46,216 nucleotides of DNA from an uncultured Deferribacteraceae bacterium (GCA_947313825.1 CAMZNJ010000002.1:1-46216); one strand, 5' to 3'; shown: positions 16,107 to 24,660, numbered from the stretch's first letter. Numbers and translations are program-made. Notes: generated by a model from the sequence alone, not told the origin.

Positions 16107-17306
16107 ATGTCTCAAAAACATATCGTAGTTGTAGGTACTAGCTTTGCCGGTTACACAGCTGCCCTAAAGATTCGCGAAGGGCTCGGAGCAGAACACAAAA
16201 TCACCGTCATCGATAGGCAAGACAAATTTGTCTTCATACCCTCATTAATATGGTACCCATTCGGTATTCGCAAAGCAAAACAAATTAGCTTCGCCGTTTC
16301 ACCCGTGTACAAAAAAAAGAACATCGACTTCATGCTCGATGAAGTACTCTCTTTCGACCTCGACAACCGTACGGTAATCACCGAAACAGGGAAAGTCCCT
16401 TACGATTACCTCGTTGTTGCCACAGGACCAAAAGTGGACTTCGCCGCTATTCCAGGACTCGTTCCAGGGGAAACAGCCAACTCCATCTGCACAATCGAAC
16501 ACGCTGAAGAAGCAAAAGACTCATGGGAAAAATTCCTGCAAAACCCCGGACCCGTTGTTGTGGGTGCCGCTCAAGAGGCTGCATGCTTCGGTGCCGCATA
16601 CGAATTCGTCTTCAACGTACGCTACCAACTCAAGAAAAACAAACTACTCAAAAAAGCACCAATACACTTCGTAACATCAGAACCATTCCTAGGACATTTC
16701 GGAATTGGCGGATTTGGCAAAGGTGCAGCAATGTGTACCATGATGTTCAAAAGAATGGGGATTACTGGACACTACAATACCGATATCAAAGAAGTTACCA
16801 AAGATAGTGTTATACTAGGCGACGGAACCAAAATCGACTCGAAATACACAATGATTATTCCGCGATTCAGAGGCGTAGATGCTGTTGTTAACTCAAAAGG
16901 ACTCGCAAACCCCAAAGGGTTCATCCCCACAACAGACGAATACCAACACGTTGACTACCCCGAAGTTTACGCAGCGGGTATTGCTGTTGCTGTTGCTGCT
17001 CCATTTGAAACACAGTTCGGCTGTGCTGTACCAAAAACTGGCTACCCTAGTGAAGTTATGGCAGAAGTTGCTGCACACAACATTATTGCCGACATTACAG
17101 GCGAAGGGGAACGTCATCAAAAAGAATTTGCCGACATCGATGCGAAATGTATCATGGACGCAGGAAACATGGGTATGATTATCCTTGGCGACAAAATGCT
17201 TGGCGAACGCAAAAAAGAGAAAATTATTCCAGGACCATGGGCTCACTGGGGCAAATTGGCTTTTGAAGCGTACTTCATGTACACACGTCGTAGGGGTAAA
17301 GTTTAA
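16107..17306 (+). CDS. sqr: Sulfide:quinone oxidoreductase (FAD-dependent)
   Basis: A 399-residue flavoprotein of the SQR/flavocytochrome c family. It oxidises sulfide to polysulfide or sulfur at the membrane face and passes electrons to quinone. The N-terminal FAD fold has GTSFAG at 10-15 and the second glycine motif ATGPK at 105-109. Three cysteines match the known catalytic set: Cys128 (NSICTIEHAEE), Cys160 (QEAACFGA) and Cys358 (DAKCIMDAGN). Two more lie at 210 and 326. The C-terminal GKLAFEAYFMYTRRRGKV is amphipathic and basic, as expected for membrane docking. AGGAGGA precedes the ATG by 9 bases. Strong promoter upstream, duplicated terminator downstream: a single-gene unit. Confidence 0.93.
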   Translation: MSQKHIVVVGTSFAGYTAALKIREGLGAEHKITVIDRQDKFVFIPSLIWYPFGIRKAKQISFAVSPVYKKKNIDFMLDEVLSFDLDNRTVITETGKVPYDYLVVATGPKVDFAAIPGLVPGETANSICTIEHAEEAKDSWEKFLQNPGPVVVGAAQEAACFGAAYEFVFNVRYQLKKNKLLKKAPIHFVTSEPFLGHFGIGGFGKGAAMCTMMFKRMGITGHYNTDIKEVTKDSVILGDGTKIDSKYTMIIPRFRGVDAVVNSKGLANPKGFIPTTDEYQHVDYPEVYAAGIAVAVAAPFETQFGCAVPKTGYPSEVMAEVAAHNIIADITGEGERHQKEFADIDAKCIMDAGNMGMIILGDKMLGERKKEKIIPGPWAHWGKLAFEAYFMYTRRRGKV

Positions 17307-17328
17307 CGCCTCCTAAAGGATTATTCCA

Positions 17329-17374
17329 AGCCTGTCGAGGTTGCAACGTGGTTGTTTCTTTGGCAGGCTTTTTT
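17329..17374 (+). terminator. Rho-independent terminator, first copy
   Basis: AGCCTG (17329-17334) pairs with CAGGCT (17364-17369), with an internal GTTGCAAC palindrome, followed by six T. It begins 23 bases after the sqr stop codon. Confidence 0.8.
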
Positions 17375-17389
17375 GTTACTACTGTTATG

Positions 17390-17435
17390 AGCCTGTCGAG
17401 GTTGCAACGTGGTTGTTTCTTTGGCAGGCTTTTTT
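17390..17435 (+). terminator. Rho-independent terminator, second copy
   Basis: Identical to the first copy. The duplicated block is 49 bases (17329-17377 and 17390-17438) with a 12-base linker. Confidence 0.8.
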
Positions 17436-17612
17436 GTTGCCGGCGAGTCTATTTGAGGTTGAAAAAATCCTTCATGAACGATAAAAAGTTAATTTTTTTT
17501 TACCATACAGGAAAAAAATTTACACAATCAGTAAGAGAAAAAACCCTACAACGTAGTACCAGTAGGCTGGTAAGGGGTATGAAAATATTTTAAATTAAAA
17601 ATTAAATACTTG

Positions 17613-17641
17613 TTGACTAAGTAATTTTTGGGGCGTAGTAT
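17613..17641 (+). promoter_or_regulatory. Promoter for the SodC-like gene
   Basis: TTGACT (17613-17618), a 17-base spacer and TAGTAT (17636-17641). The same TAGTAT -10 occurs in the tRNA-Asn promoter. Leader about 85 bases. Confidence 0.6.
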
Positions 17642-17730
17642 CGATTCCAAGGCACGAAGAGTAAAAACCTTACGGCACTATTGTTAAAAAGTTGCTAGAG
17701 GGTTACAAAAAAACTTGGAGGGCGTGAACT

Positions 17731-18270
17731 ATGAAAAAAATACTTATGGTATTTGCGGTGATGCAGATGTTGGTAGTTGGGGCAGTATTTGCCGAAACAA
17801 TGGAAGTGAAAATGTACATGTTGGGCGAAAAGAAAATGAAGCCCATCGGAACAATTACCCTAACTCAAACAAAGTATGGAACAGTTTTCACCCCTGATCT
17901 AAAAGGATTGCCTCACGGTGTTCGTGGTTTTCATATTCTTGAAAATGCGGACTGCTCTAATACTTGGGACAAAAAAGGGAAAACAATCCTAGGTGGTGCT
18001 GCTGGCGGGCATTATGACCCAACAGGAAAAGCTATGCATGGTGCACCTTGGATGGAAACTAGCCATATGGGCGACCTACCTACAATCTACATTGACACCA
18101 AAGGACGTGCTACAATGCCAGTTCTTGCTCCACGTGTTTGGATGAAGAACTTGGGCAACCAATCCCTCGGAATCACTATGAAGAGCGACAACTACATGAA
18201 CAAAAACATGGGTGGCGGGGGCGAAATGATGGCATGCGGTGCTTTTTGGGCTAAAAAAATGATCAAATAA
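17731..18270 (+). CDS. sodC: Periplasmic SodC-family protein lacking Cu ligands
   Basis: This 179-residue protein has a signal peptide (cleavage likely after VFAE, about residue 22) and the Cu/Zn superoxide dismutase fold. Against bacterial SodC, the Zn site is intact: His94, His103, His112 and Asp115 (GGHYDP, MHGAP, SHMGD). The disulfide cysteines 75 and 169 are also kept. Of the copper-only ligands, His68 remains, but the partner in GFHIH is Leu70 and the later MVH histidine is Thr149. The substrate-guiding Arg of GGGGERYACG is Met166. Ordinary dismutase activity is therefore unlikely. B. subtilis YojM is a known paralogue lacking Cu ligands. GGAGG lies 9 bases before the ATG. Single-gene unit with its own promoter and terminator. 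Confidence 0.88.
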   Translation: MKKILMVFAVMQMLVVGAVFAETMEVKMYMLGEKKMKPIGTITLTQTKYGTVFTPDLKGLPHGVRGFHILENADCSNTWDKKGKTILGGAAGGHYDPTGKAMHGAPWMETSHMGDLPTIYIDTKGRATMPVLAPRVWMKNLGNQSLGITMKSDNYMNKNMGGGGEMMACGAFWAKKMIK

Positions 18271-18317
18271 TAGCACTACTGCGATCATCATTGTAGTAAA
18301 CTAATTGAAACTCTAAC

Positions 18318-18356
18318 CCCCTTGTGTGCCTTTCGAGACTCACAAGGGGATTTTTT
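18318..18356 (+). terminator. Rho-independent terminator after the SodC-like gene
   Basis: CCCCTTGTG (18318-18326) and CACAAGGGG (18341-18349) form a perfect 9-bp stem, followed by A and six T. Confidence 0.9.
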
Positions 18357-18390
18357 ATGCAAACTTAGAACAAAATAACAAACAAAACCC

Positions 18391-18419
18391 TTGATTTTTT
18401 ATAAATCATGCACTATGCT
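18391..18419 (+). promoter_or_regulatory. Promoter for structured leader / DEAD-box gene
   Basis: TTGATT (18391-18396), a 17-base spacer and TATGCT (18414-18419). Transcription would start near 18425. Confidence 0.5.
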
Positions 18420-18424
18420 ACGTT

Positions 18425-18690
18425 AGAGTTTTAAATTACTCTTGCCAATTTAATACTGTCGCCCTTACGACAGTCCGCCCACAATGCAACAGTTACCGTT
18501 GTGAGCCCGCTTTCTAAACATCTCAATAAGGTGCAATCCTGCACACTTGAGCGTTTGCCAAGCACTTGAATTCTCTAAGAGTATAACCGATAAACAACTA
18601 GTCAGTAGTGCCAAGTGGTAAACATAATTTACCAAACGTGCATGTACGTTGGCTCTGACGTTGGTTTGCAAAACTATAGAGAATGACAGT
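18425..18690 (+). ncRNA. Candidate structured RNA or long 5' leader
   Basis: About 265 non-coding bases with a chain of hairpins: ACTGTCG/CGACAGT (18455-18474), CACAA/TTGTG (18480-18503), a compound stem AAAC-CTCAA-GTGCA/TGCAC-TTGAG-GTTT (18516-18556) and TGGTAAA/TTTACCA (18616-18634). TAGAGTTTT near the 5' end can pair with AAAACTATA at about 18679-18687, with one mismatch, closing the whole unit. It does not match RNase P, tmRNA, SRP or 6S RNA consensus blocks that I know. It could be an independent RNA or the leader of the helicase mRNA; long structured leaders are known for cold-induced helicases. From 18690 to 18886 I see only an AT-rich stretch with a small CACGT/ACGTG hairpin. Confidence 0.35.
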
Positions 18691-18886
18691 GCATACTCCC
18701 CACAACATAAACCTGCCATATCTTGCGTAAAACAAATCACCATTATCGAAAAATAACAAAGAGCTCAAAAAATATAACACGTGAAACGTGGCGTGATGAG
18801 ACATGAGCGTATGAAACATAGATGACACATAGACGACACATGCTCCATAACATCGCACACAAAAAAAACAAAAGGACACAAAACAA

Positions 18887-20356
18887 ATGGAAAACTTCAA
18901 TACATTAGGACTCCCTGAAGCACTCAGCAAAGCTCTCGAAGACCTCGAATTCACAACACCAACACCCATACAAGCACAAGCAATACCGCCAGCACTAGAA
19001 GGACGCGATATCCTCGGATCAGCACAAACAGGAACAGGCAAAACAATCGCCTTCGGAATACCATTAGTAACAAAACTCATGAACGACTCCAGAGGATCAG
19101 CACTAGTAATGGCTCCAACAAGGGAACTCGCAACGCAAGTAATGACACAACTACGTGCCATTCTCGGACGTAACCCAAAAATCAAAACAGCACTCCTCAT
19201 CGGAGGAGAATCAATGCAAAAACAACTACAACAACTAAGAAACAGACCACGAATATTTGTAGGAACACCCGGACGAATCAACGATCACCTCGAAAGAGGA
19301 AGCCTAATTCTACACGACACAAGCTTCCTAGTGCTCGACGAAACAGACCGAATGCTCGACATGGGATTCTCTGTGCAAATCGAACGCGTTATCAAATTCA
19401 TGCCGAAAACAAGACAAACACTACTCTTCTCGGCAACACTACCAAAAAATATCGTACAAATATCAAACAAATACATGGTCAACCCTGTTCGCGTCGCAGT
19501 AGACGCAACATCCTCGCCAGCACAAAACATCAAACAAGAAGTTGTACATACCTCTGAATCAGAAAAATACGACAAATTCCTCGACGAACTAAACACAAGG
19601 GAAGGATCAATAATTGTATTTGTCAAAACTAAGTACGGAACAGAAAAAATGGCACGAAAACTATCAGCCGAAGGACACAGTGCCGACGCCATTCACGGTA
19701 ACCTAAGACAAAATAAACGGGACAGAGTAATCGCCGCTTTCCGTAAACAAAAATACCGCATACTAGTGGCAACCGACGTGGCTTCAAGGGGACTCGATAT
19801 TCCACACATCGAACACGTAATCAATTACGACCTACCACAATGCCCCGAAGACTACATACACCGCATAGGACGTACGGCAAGAGCAGGGGCAGAAGGCTCC
19901 TCTGTATGCTTCGTTACACCTAGCGAAAAAGGGAAATGGAACGCAATCGACAGACTGCTAAACCCCGGAAAGAAATCAACGTCCTCCAAATACGGAATTC
20001 GACGCATGGGCGGGAACGGAAATGGTAACAGTAGTGGTGGCGGTGAAAGTGCCCCAAGAAGAAGTAGCAGTAGAGGAAGCAGACCCGGTAGCCGCTACGA
20101 CAACAGAAGAGATAACCGAGACACCGACGGCAATCGTTACGACAGCAGAAGAGACTTCGACGGTAACAGACACGATAGCAGAAACGATACCGACGGCAAC
20201 CGTTACGATAGCAGAAACGACACCGACGGTAACCGTTACGACAGCAGAAGGGACAACAGCAGTTCCAGAGGCAGAAGCAGTCGCTACGATAGCAAACCAT
20301 CCAACGGAAGGGGACGACGCACAAGGGGTGGCAGCAGTAGTAGGCGTGCAAGCTAA
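18887..20356 (+). CDS. DEAD-box ATP-dependent RNA helicase with Arg-rich repeat tail
   Basis: A 489-residue RNA helicase. The core (about 1-355) has the Q motif FTTPTPIQ (22-29), AQTGTGKT (46-53), PTRELA (77-82), TPGR, motif II written DETD (151-154), SAT (182-184), VATDVASRGLD and HRIGRTAR (315-322). DETD in place of DEAD is an unusual motif II spelling; the catalytic Asp-Glu is kept. The tail (about 360-489) is built of Arg/Asp/Gly/Ser repeats such as DTDGNRYDSRN, resembling RNA-binding RGG-type tails. AAAGGA lies upstream of the ATG. Such helicases remodel ribosome-assembly intermediates and mRNA, often at low temperature. The long structured leader would fit post-transcriptional control. 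Confidence 0.92.
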   Translation: MENFNTLGLPEALSKALEDLEFTTPTPIQAQAIPPALEGRDILGSAQTGTGKTIAFGIPLVTKLMNDSRGSALVMAPTRELATQVMTQLRAILGRNPKIKTALLIGGESMQKQLQQLRNRPRIFVGTPGRINDHLERGSLILHDTSFLVLDETDRMLDMGFSVQIERVIKFMPKTRQTLLFSATLPKNIVQISNKYMVNPVRVAVDATSSPAQNIKQEVVHTSESEKYDKFLDELNTREGSIIVFVKTKYGTEKMARKLSAEGHSADAIHGNLRQNKRDRVIAAFRKQKYRILVATDVASRGLDIPHIEHVINYDLPQCPEDYIHRIGRTARAGAEGSSVCFVTPSEKGKWNAIDRLLNPGKKSTSSKYGIRRMGGNGNGNSSGGGESAPRRSSSRGSRPGSRYDNRRDNRDTDGNRYDSRRDFDGNRHDSRNDTDGNRYDSRNDTDGNRYDSRRDNSSSRGRSSRYDSKPSNGRGRRTRGGSSSRRAS

Positions 20357-20443
20357 CGGCACACAGCACACACCGAACGGCACACGGCACTAGCCAACGC
20401 CGAACGCACACGGCACACGGCACACGGTAACCAACGCCGAACG
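20357..20443 (+). repeat. Degenerate CACACGG/CCGAACG repeats
   Basis: Short direct repeats of CGGCACA and CCAACGCCGAACG immediately after the helicase stop. The CACACGGCA unit resembles the array at 11775-11819. Confidence 0.7.
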
Positions 20444-20455
20444 TACACGTACTTT

Positions 20456-20475
20456 GGGGGGCAACATAGCCCCCC
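20456..20475. terminator. G/C hairpin between convergent helicase and ZIP genes
   Basis: GGGGGGC (20456-20462) and GCCCCCC (20469-20475) form a 7-bp stem with a 6-base loop. Only TCTT follows on the plus strand, so it is a candidate terminator, possibly for both directions. Confidence 0.5.
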
Positions 20476-20477
20476 TC

Positions 20478-20556
20478 TTAGCTCGCGACGGCTACCCAAG
20501 GGCAAACACTGCGATTAGCCCGCTACGATTAGCTCGCGACGACTACCCAAGGGCAA
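20478..20556. repeat. 28-bp direct repeat duplicating the ZIP gene end
   Basis: Copies at 20478-20505 and 20529-20556 differ by one base (TTAGCTCGCGACG-CTACCCAAGG core). The second copy covers the last codons of the ZIP gene; the first is a non-coding duplicate. Confidence 0.8.
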
Positions 20557-21349
20557 CGTCGAGGGACATCATCACCAAAAAACCAACGATGAAACCAAAA
20601 GACGCACGACGACCATTAGTCGACTCATGAAACTCCGGAACAAGCTCCTTAATCACGAGAAAAACCATGGCACCAGCAGCAAATGCCAACGCATAAGGCA
20701 AAATCGGCTGAGCGATGATGAGTAGTGCCACACCAGCCAACGCCGCAAAAAACTCCACCGAACCCGATGCCTGACCAAAAAAGAACGACCGCTTGCGAGA
20801 CCAACCGTAACGACGCAAAGGCATGGAGACAGCAAGACCCTCAGGGATATTTTGGATGCCGATACCGATACCCAAAGCAATAGCCGCAGCTACATCAGAA
20901 TAACCCAACGCTGCAGCACCAAAAAGAACACCGATGGACAAACCCTCAGGAATATTATGGACAGTAATGGCAGAGATGAGAAGAGTGGCACGACGAAAAC
21001 CCGGTGTAGTATCCCGCCTGCTCATAATGTAGTTCTCCCAACGGTAAAGACCGATACTCAAGGCCTCAATGAAAATAGCACCAACGGCAAAACCCATGGC
21101 AGGAGGAACAAACTTCCAAGTACCCAAACTATCGGATAGGTCGATTGCAGGGGAAAGGAGAGACCAAAACGAAGCAGCAATCATCACGCCAGACGTAAAC
21201 CCGAGACTAAGATCGAAAAACTTGACAGATACTGTTTTGTTGAGAAAAATAAATGAGGCACCAAGACCGGTTAAGCCCCATGCAATGCCACCAAAAATAA
21301 TAGCATTTAAAAACGGACGACTAGGATCAACAAGCTCTGAGAAAAACAT
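20543..21349 (-). CDS. ZIP-family divalent metal transporter
   Basis: A 268-residue inner-membrane protein of the ZIP family (ZupT/GufA-like) that imports Zn, Fe or Mn. About eight hydrophobic helices are visible. The two metal-binding helices carry HNIPEGLSIG and QNIPEGLAVSMPL, the hallmark NxPEG motifs with His and Gln. The start was placed at ATG 21349 (MFFSELVDP) because AAGGGG sits just before it. A longer upstream frame (to 21508) encodes a Cys/Leu-rich extension unlike this family. A promoter-like sequence about 210 bases upstream implies a long leader. Convergent with the DEAD-box gene, divergent from dnaJ. Confidence 0.88.
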   Translation of the reverse strand: MFFSELVDPSRPFLNAIIFGGIAWGLTGLGASFIFLNKTVSVKFFDLSLGFTSGVMIAASFWSLLSPAIDLSDSLGTWKFVPPAMGFAVGAIFIEALSIGLYRWENYIMSRRDTTPGFRRATLLISAITVHNIPEGLSIGVLFGAAALGYSDVAAAIALGIGIGIQNIPEGLAVSMPLRRYGWSRKRSFFFGQASGSVEFFAALAGVALLIIAQPILPYALAFAAGAMVFLVIKELVPEFHESTNGRRASFGFIVGFLVMMSLDVALG

Positions 21350-21560
21350 ACAACCCCTTAAGAGCACACACCATATTGACCACCATACATCGCAAAAAAA
21401 GACTTGCACACTAAGCATTAAACACAGGCTTAGACACAGAGACTGAAGGGGCAACGCGTGGTTACATAAGTTCACAGACCCTGCAAGCTTACGGATTGAT
21501 GGTGCCACGAACTATTATATCTAATTATTATACTTGGATAAAGTGAATTAATCCAATGAT

Positions 21561-21590
21561 AGTATAAAACTATTGATAACGCAAAGTCAA
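21561..21590 (-). promoter_or_regulatory. Promoter for the ZIP transporter gene
   Basis: On the minus strand: TTGACT, an 18-base spacer and TATACT. A pair of TATAAT-like boxes further downstream (about 21515-21535) could be alternative -10 elements. Confidence 0.5.
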
Positions 21591-21629
21591 GGGGAAACAC
21601 CAAACAAATCAAAAAAAATACGCCAACAC

Positions 21630-21659
21630 TTTACAACACGACTAATATTGATATATAAT
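21630..21659 (+). promoter_or_regulatory. Promoter for dnaJ
   Basis: TTTACA (21630-21635), an 18-base spacer and a perfect TATAAT (21654-21659). Leader about 100 bases. No CIRCE or sigma32-like element was recognised. Confidence 0.6.
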
Positions 21660-21764
21660 AACGGTTTAGTTGGCAACATAATAACCAACGCAAACAATGC
21701 ACAAATAATGCACAATACAACAGTACAAATGAAATGAAAAATATATCCAAAGGACGAAATAACA

Positions 21765-22877
21765 ATGAGCAGTAACCATTACGATACGCTGGGAATCACA
21801 AAAAATGCCTCCCAAGACGAAATAAAAAAAGCATACAGAAAAAAAGCAATGAAATACCACCCCGACAAAAATCAAGGAGATGCGGTGGCTGAAGAAAAAT
21901 TCAAAGAAGCAAGCAAAGCTTACCAAGTATTAAGCGACGAAAAAACACGTGCTCAGTACGATCAATACGGCGACTCATTCGAAAAAATGCAGGGAGCAGG
22001 AAACTTCTCCGCTGGAGACATGAACGATATATTCGGATCGTTCTTCGGTGGCGGTGGTGCCTCCGTTTTCGATGGCTTTTTCGGCGGACACTCAAGAACA
22101 CAAACACAAAACAAAGGACAGGATATTGAAGGAAGCTTCGCTATCACTCTAGAAGACAGTGTTTTCGGCACAACAAAAACAATAACAGTGGACACGCAAG
22201 AAGCTTGCGAAAGCTGTGGCGGATCGGGGGCGAAAGCAAACAAATTCAAACAGTGCACCGGGTGCGGTGGTCGAGGTGTGCGTATGGTAGCCGCTGGACC
22301 ATTCCAAATGGAAACAGCATGCTCACAGTGTGATGGACGAGGGAGCATCCCCGAAAGTGCCTGCAACAAATGTCGCGGTGCTGGACTCATTCCCAAAACA
22401 TCCAAGCTGGAAGTCAAGATACCAAAGGGGATTGAAGACGGAACAACACTGCGACTCGCTGGCAAAGGGGCTGCCGGACGAAACAACGCTCCCAACGGCG
22501 ACATGTTCCTGCACATACGAGTGGAAAGACACAAAACTTTCCGACGTGAAGGGCAAAACCTTGTGGGAGATATCCCCATAACTTTCACGGACGCTATTCT
22601 GGGCAACAAAATAACAATCGACACTATTCACGGCAAGGAAACCATTACCATCAAGGCGGGAACACAGCCCGATGACGTGATTCGAGTGCGGGGCAAGGGT
22701 GTAACAATGCTGAGATCTAAGGCTACAGGGGATCTCCTACTCACTGTCAAAATCCTCATCCCGTCAAAGATTTCATCAGAAGAAAAGGTGCATGTGGAGT
22801 CCCTCAAAAACTCTCTGGGAGCACAAAACTACAAAGCAAGCTCCTTTTGGGGGCGAATGAGCTCCATGTTTAGTTAA
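21765..22877 (+). CDS. dnaJ: Chaperone protein DnaJ (Hsp40, type I)
   Basis: This 370-residue cochaperone stimulates DnaK ATPase and delivers unfolded clients. The J domain (about 1-70) has the HPD triad in YHPDKNQGD. A Gly/Phe-rich linker (GSFFGGGGASVFDGFFGG) follows. The zinc-finger region has four CxxCxGxG-type motifs: CESCGGSG, CTGCGGRG, CSQCDGRG and CNKCRGAG. The C-terminal substrate-binding barrel is complete to the end. Length is normal. AAAGGA precedes the ATG by about 11 bases. dnaK and grpE are not in the window; the next gene, a lipoprotein, starts 65 bases later and is probably unrelated in function. Confidence 0.95.
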   Translation: MSSNHYDTLGITKNASQDEIKKAYRKKAMKYHPDKNQGDAVAEEKFKEASKAYQVLSDEKTRAQYDQYGDSFEKMQGAGNFSAGDMNDIFGSFFGGGGASVFDGFFGGHSRTQTQNKGQDIEGSFAITLEDSVFGTTKTITVDTQEACESCGGSGAKANKFKQCTGCGGRGVRMVAAGPFQMETACSQCDGRGSIPESACNKCRGAGLIPKTSKLEVKIPKGIEDGTTLRLAGKGAAGRNNAPNGDMFLHIRVERHKTFRREGQNLVGDIPITFTDAILGNKITIDTIHGKETITIKAGTQPDDVIRVRGKGVTMLRSKATGDLLLTVKILIPSKISSEEKVHVESLKNSLGAQNYKASSFWGRMSSMFS

Positions 22878-22942
22878 AAATAGATTGCAGAATTACGCAA
22901 ACGCAGACGCAAACGAGATAGGTACTGCCAAAAGGGGAATGT

Positions 22943-23887
22943 ATGGTCAGGGTTAGCAGCAGTGGAAGTAGCACGCAAACCATTGCACTTGTGCTCGTGC
23001 TAATACTCGCCATGGTGGGCTCCACGGCTCTTATGGGGTGTGGCAAACGAACTACACCCATTCCGAGAACACACTTCAGCGTAGATCCGCAGCAAAATGT
23101 AGTCATCTCACGCAAAGCAACAGGCGTATCCATCGAAAACAACAACGAAGAACTATTCCTAGTGGTTTACCGCACGGAACTAAACCTAACATCACCTGTG
23201 CCAACAAACTCGTATCGCAAAATTAAGAACCTTGACCCCCTATCAGAATTTATCGACCCCAACGTTGTAACAGGACAATACTACGAATACGCCATCGTAT
23301 CCATGGACATAAGCACAAACACCGTCTCAGCACCATCCTACTACCGCATAAAATACTCCCCAATGATCTCACTCAAAAACGTAACGGTTACCTCAAGCCA
23401 AAACAACACAACCATACTCACGTTTGCCCAAGACGAAAACATCTCGGAAGTTGACCTGCTCATAAACAACAACGAACGACTTGTCATACGAAACAACGAA
23501 GTTGAAATACGCATACCCCTCACAGGAATCAACAGCATTGTCCTCACACCGTACGACAAATACTCAAACCCCGGAGCAATATACGCAATACACCCAGCAG
23601 GGGGGCAACGGGCTGTATCACAATACTCAAGCATCACACAGCTTGTTGTAAGATCGGCAGATAGCACGCTTATCATTAAGTGGCTACCAGTCAACCAAGC
23701 AACAAGCTATCGTGTGGACATAATACATTTTGGCAGATCAGTTGTATCCAAAACTAGTATCACGCCTCTGGTGAGAATCAACATAGGCAACTACATAGAC
23801 GACAAAGGGTGTGTAGACGTCAAAGTTGTCGCACTCAAAAATGCAAGACAGCTCGACGCCAAAGAACAAGCCTTCTGCCTAGAATAA
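22943..23887 (+). CDS. Lipoprotein with fibronectin III-like domains
   Basis: A 314-residue predicted lipoprotein. A hydrophobic stretch at about 14-30 leads to the lipobox LMGC with Cys33. The mature chain is beta-rich with two or three FnIII-like segments; conserved-looking pieces are YYEYAIVSMD (about 114-123) and a WLPVNQATSYRVDI strand pair near residue 250. No catalytic motif is seen, so a structural or binding role in the envelope is likely. AAGGGG lies about 6 bases before the ATG. The TPR gene follows after 33 bases and is probably co-transcribed. Confidence 0.7.
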   Translation: MVRVSSSGSSTQTIALVLVLILAMVGSTALMGCGKRTTPIPRTHFSVDPQQNVVISRKATGVSIENNNEELFLVVYRTELNLTSPVPTNSYRKIKNLDPLSEFIDPNVVTGQYYEYAIVSMDISTNTVSAPSYYRIKYSPMISLKNVTVTSSQNNTTILTFAQDENISEVDLLINNNERLVIRNNEVEIRIPLTGINSIVLTPYDKYSNPGAIYAIHPAGGQRAVSQYSSITQLVVRSADSTLIIKWLPVNQATSYRVDIIHFGRSVVSKTSITPLVRINIGNYIDDKGCVDVKVVALKNARQLDAKEQAFCLE

Positions 23888-23920
23888 AAACTTAAAAACA
23901 AAACTACACAAGGAGAAACC

Positions 23921-24652
23921 ATGTTAACTCTACTCATTTCATCAACGGTGGCACTAGCTGCCGGAGGATCGTTCTACTACCTAAACCCAACAATGGCGTT
24001 TAACCAATCGTTCGCCGTAGGGATATTCCTAGTACTATTCTTCGCACTCAACTTCCTCATAGGAAGAAAAATATACCGCAAAAGCAACGCAATAATCGGA
24101 TCAATCGAAACCGATATCCGAAACAGCAGAACCGACAACGCAATAGCAAAACTACAGTCCGCTTACTACCTCGCAAAATGGCAACCCATGCTCAAAAAAC
24201 AACTGGACAGCCAAATAGGAACACTAAACTACACCGTAAGAAAATTTGACGACGCCAAACCGTATCTAGCAAAATCGTACAAAGCACAATGGGTATCACT
24301 ATGCATGTACGCCGCTTTGCTCTACAAAGAAAAAAATTACGACGGAGCAATGGAAGTAATGGAAAAAGGTGTCAAGAAATTCAAAAAACAAGGCTTCGTA
24401 CACTCATTCTACGCATACATGCTCGTGGAAAGAGGCAACAAAGACAAAGCACTACAAGTGCTAAACAAAGCTAACGATAAGGTTAAAGGCGACAAAGTGC
24501 TAGCCTCAAACCTCGCTGCTGTAAGAAATAACAAAAAGTTGAAAATGCAAAACTATGGAGCAATGTGGCTGCAAATGCACATGTCGAAACAGGTGGGGGG
24601 GATGCAAAACTATCAGATGCACCTCATGAACCAACGCTTTAAACGCGGATAG
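23921..24652 (+). CDS. Membrane-anchored TPR-repeat protein
   Basis: A 243-residue protein with two N-terminal hydrophobic segments (about 2-20 and 31-48) and a cytoplasmic-type helical region of TPR-like pairs (about 70-190: AIAKLQSAYYLAKW, AAMLYKEKNYDGAMEVMEKG-like, DKALQVLNKA). The C-terminus is Met/Gln-rich (MQNYGAMWLQMHMSKQVGGM). A perfect AAGGAG site precedes the ATG. It likely tethers or scaffolds partner proteins at the inner membrane; the partners are unknown. It forms a pair with the upstream lipoprotein gene. Confidence 0.7.
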   Translation: MLTLLISSTVALAAGGSFYYLNPTMAFNQSFAVGIFLVLFFALNFLIGRKIYRKSNAIIGSIETDIRNSRTDNAIAKLQSAYYLAKWQPMLKKQLDSQIGTLNYTVRKFDDAKPYLAKSYKAQWVSLCMYAALLYKEKNYDGAMEVMEKGVKKFKKQGFVHSFYAYMLVERGNKDKALQVLNKANDKVKGDKVLASNLAAVRNNKKLKMQNYGAMWLQMHMSKQVGGMQNYQMHLMNQRFKRG

Positions 24653-24660
24653 GGGCACGC

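Larger units (their letters stand above)
17307..17730. other. Intergenic region with duplicated terminator and sodC promoter
   Basis: Holds two terminator copies (17329-17374 and 17390-17435) and an AT-rich stretch with the promoter of the SodC-like gene (17613-17641). No coding gene is convincing. Confidence 0.7.
21350..21764. other. Divergent ZIP / dnaJ intergenic region
   Basis: 415 bases of AT-rich DNA with a minus-strand promoter for the ZIP gene (21561-21590) and a plus-strand promoter for dnaJ (21630-21659). The ZIP leader of about 200 bases holds no motif that I recognise as a metal riboswitch or Fur/Zur box. No further gene is seen. Confidence 0.6.

Noticed and set aside
17348-17593. 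81-codon frame after sqr
   Set aside because: It covers the duplicated terminators and an AT-rich stretch; not a plausible gene.
18598-19281. 227-codon minus-strand frame over the helicase start
   Set aside because: It overlaps the conserved first helicase motifs in antisense and has no recognisable domain.
21350-21508. 53-residue N-terminal extension of the ZIP transporter
   Set aside because: The extension is Cys/Leu-rich, has no ribosome site and does not resemble the family; the ATG at 21349 has AAGGGG and matches the usual start.
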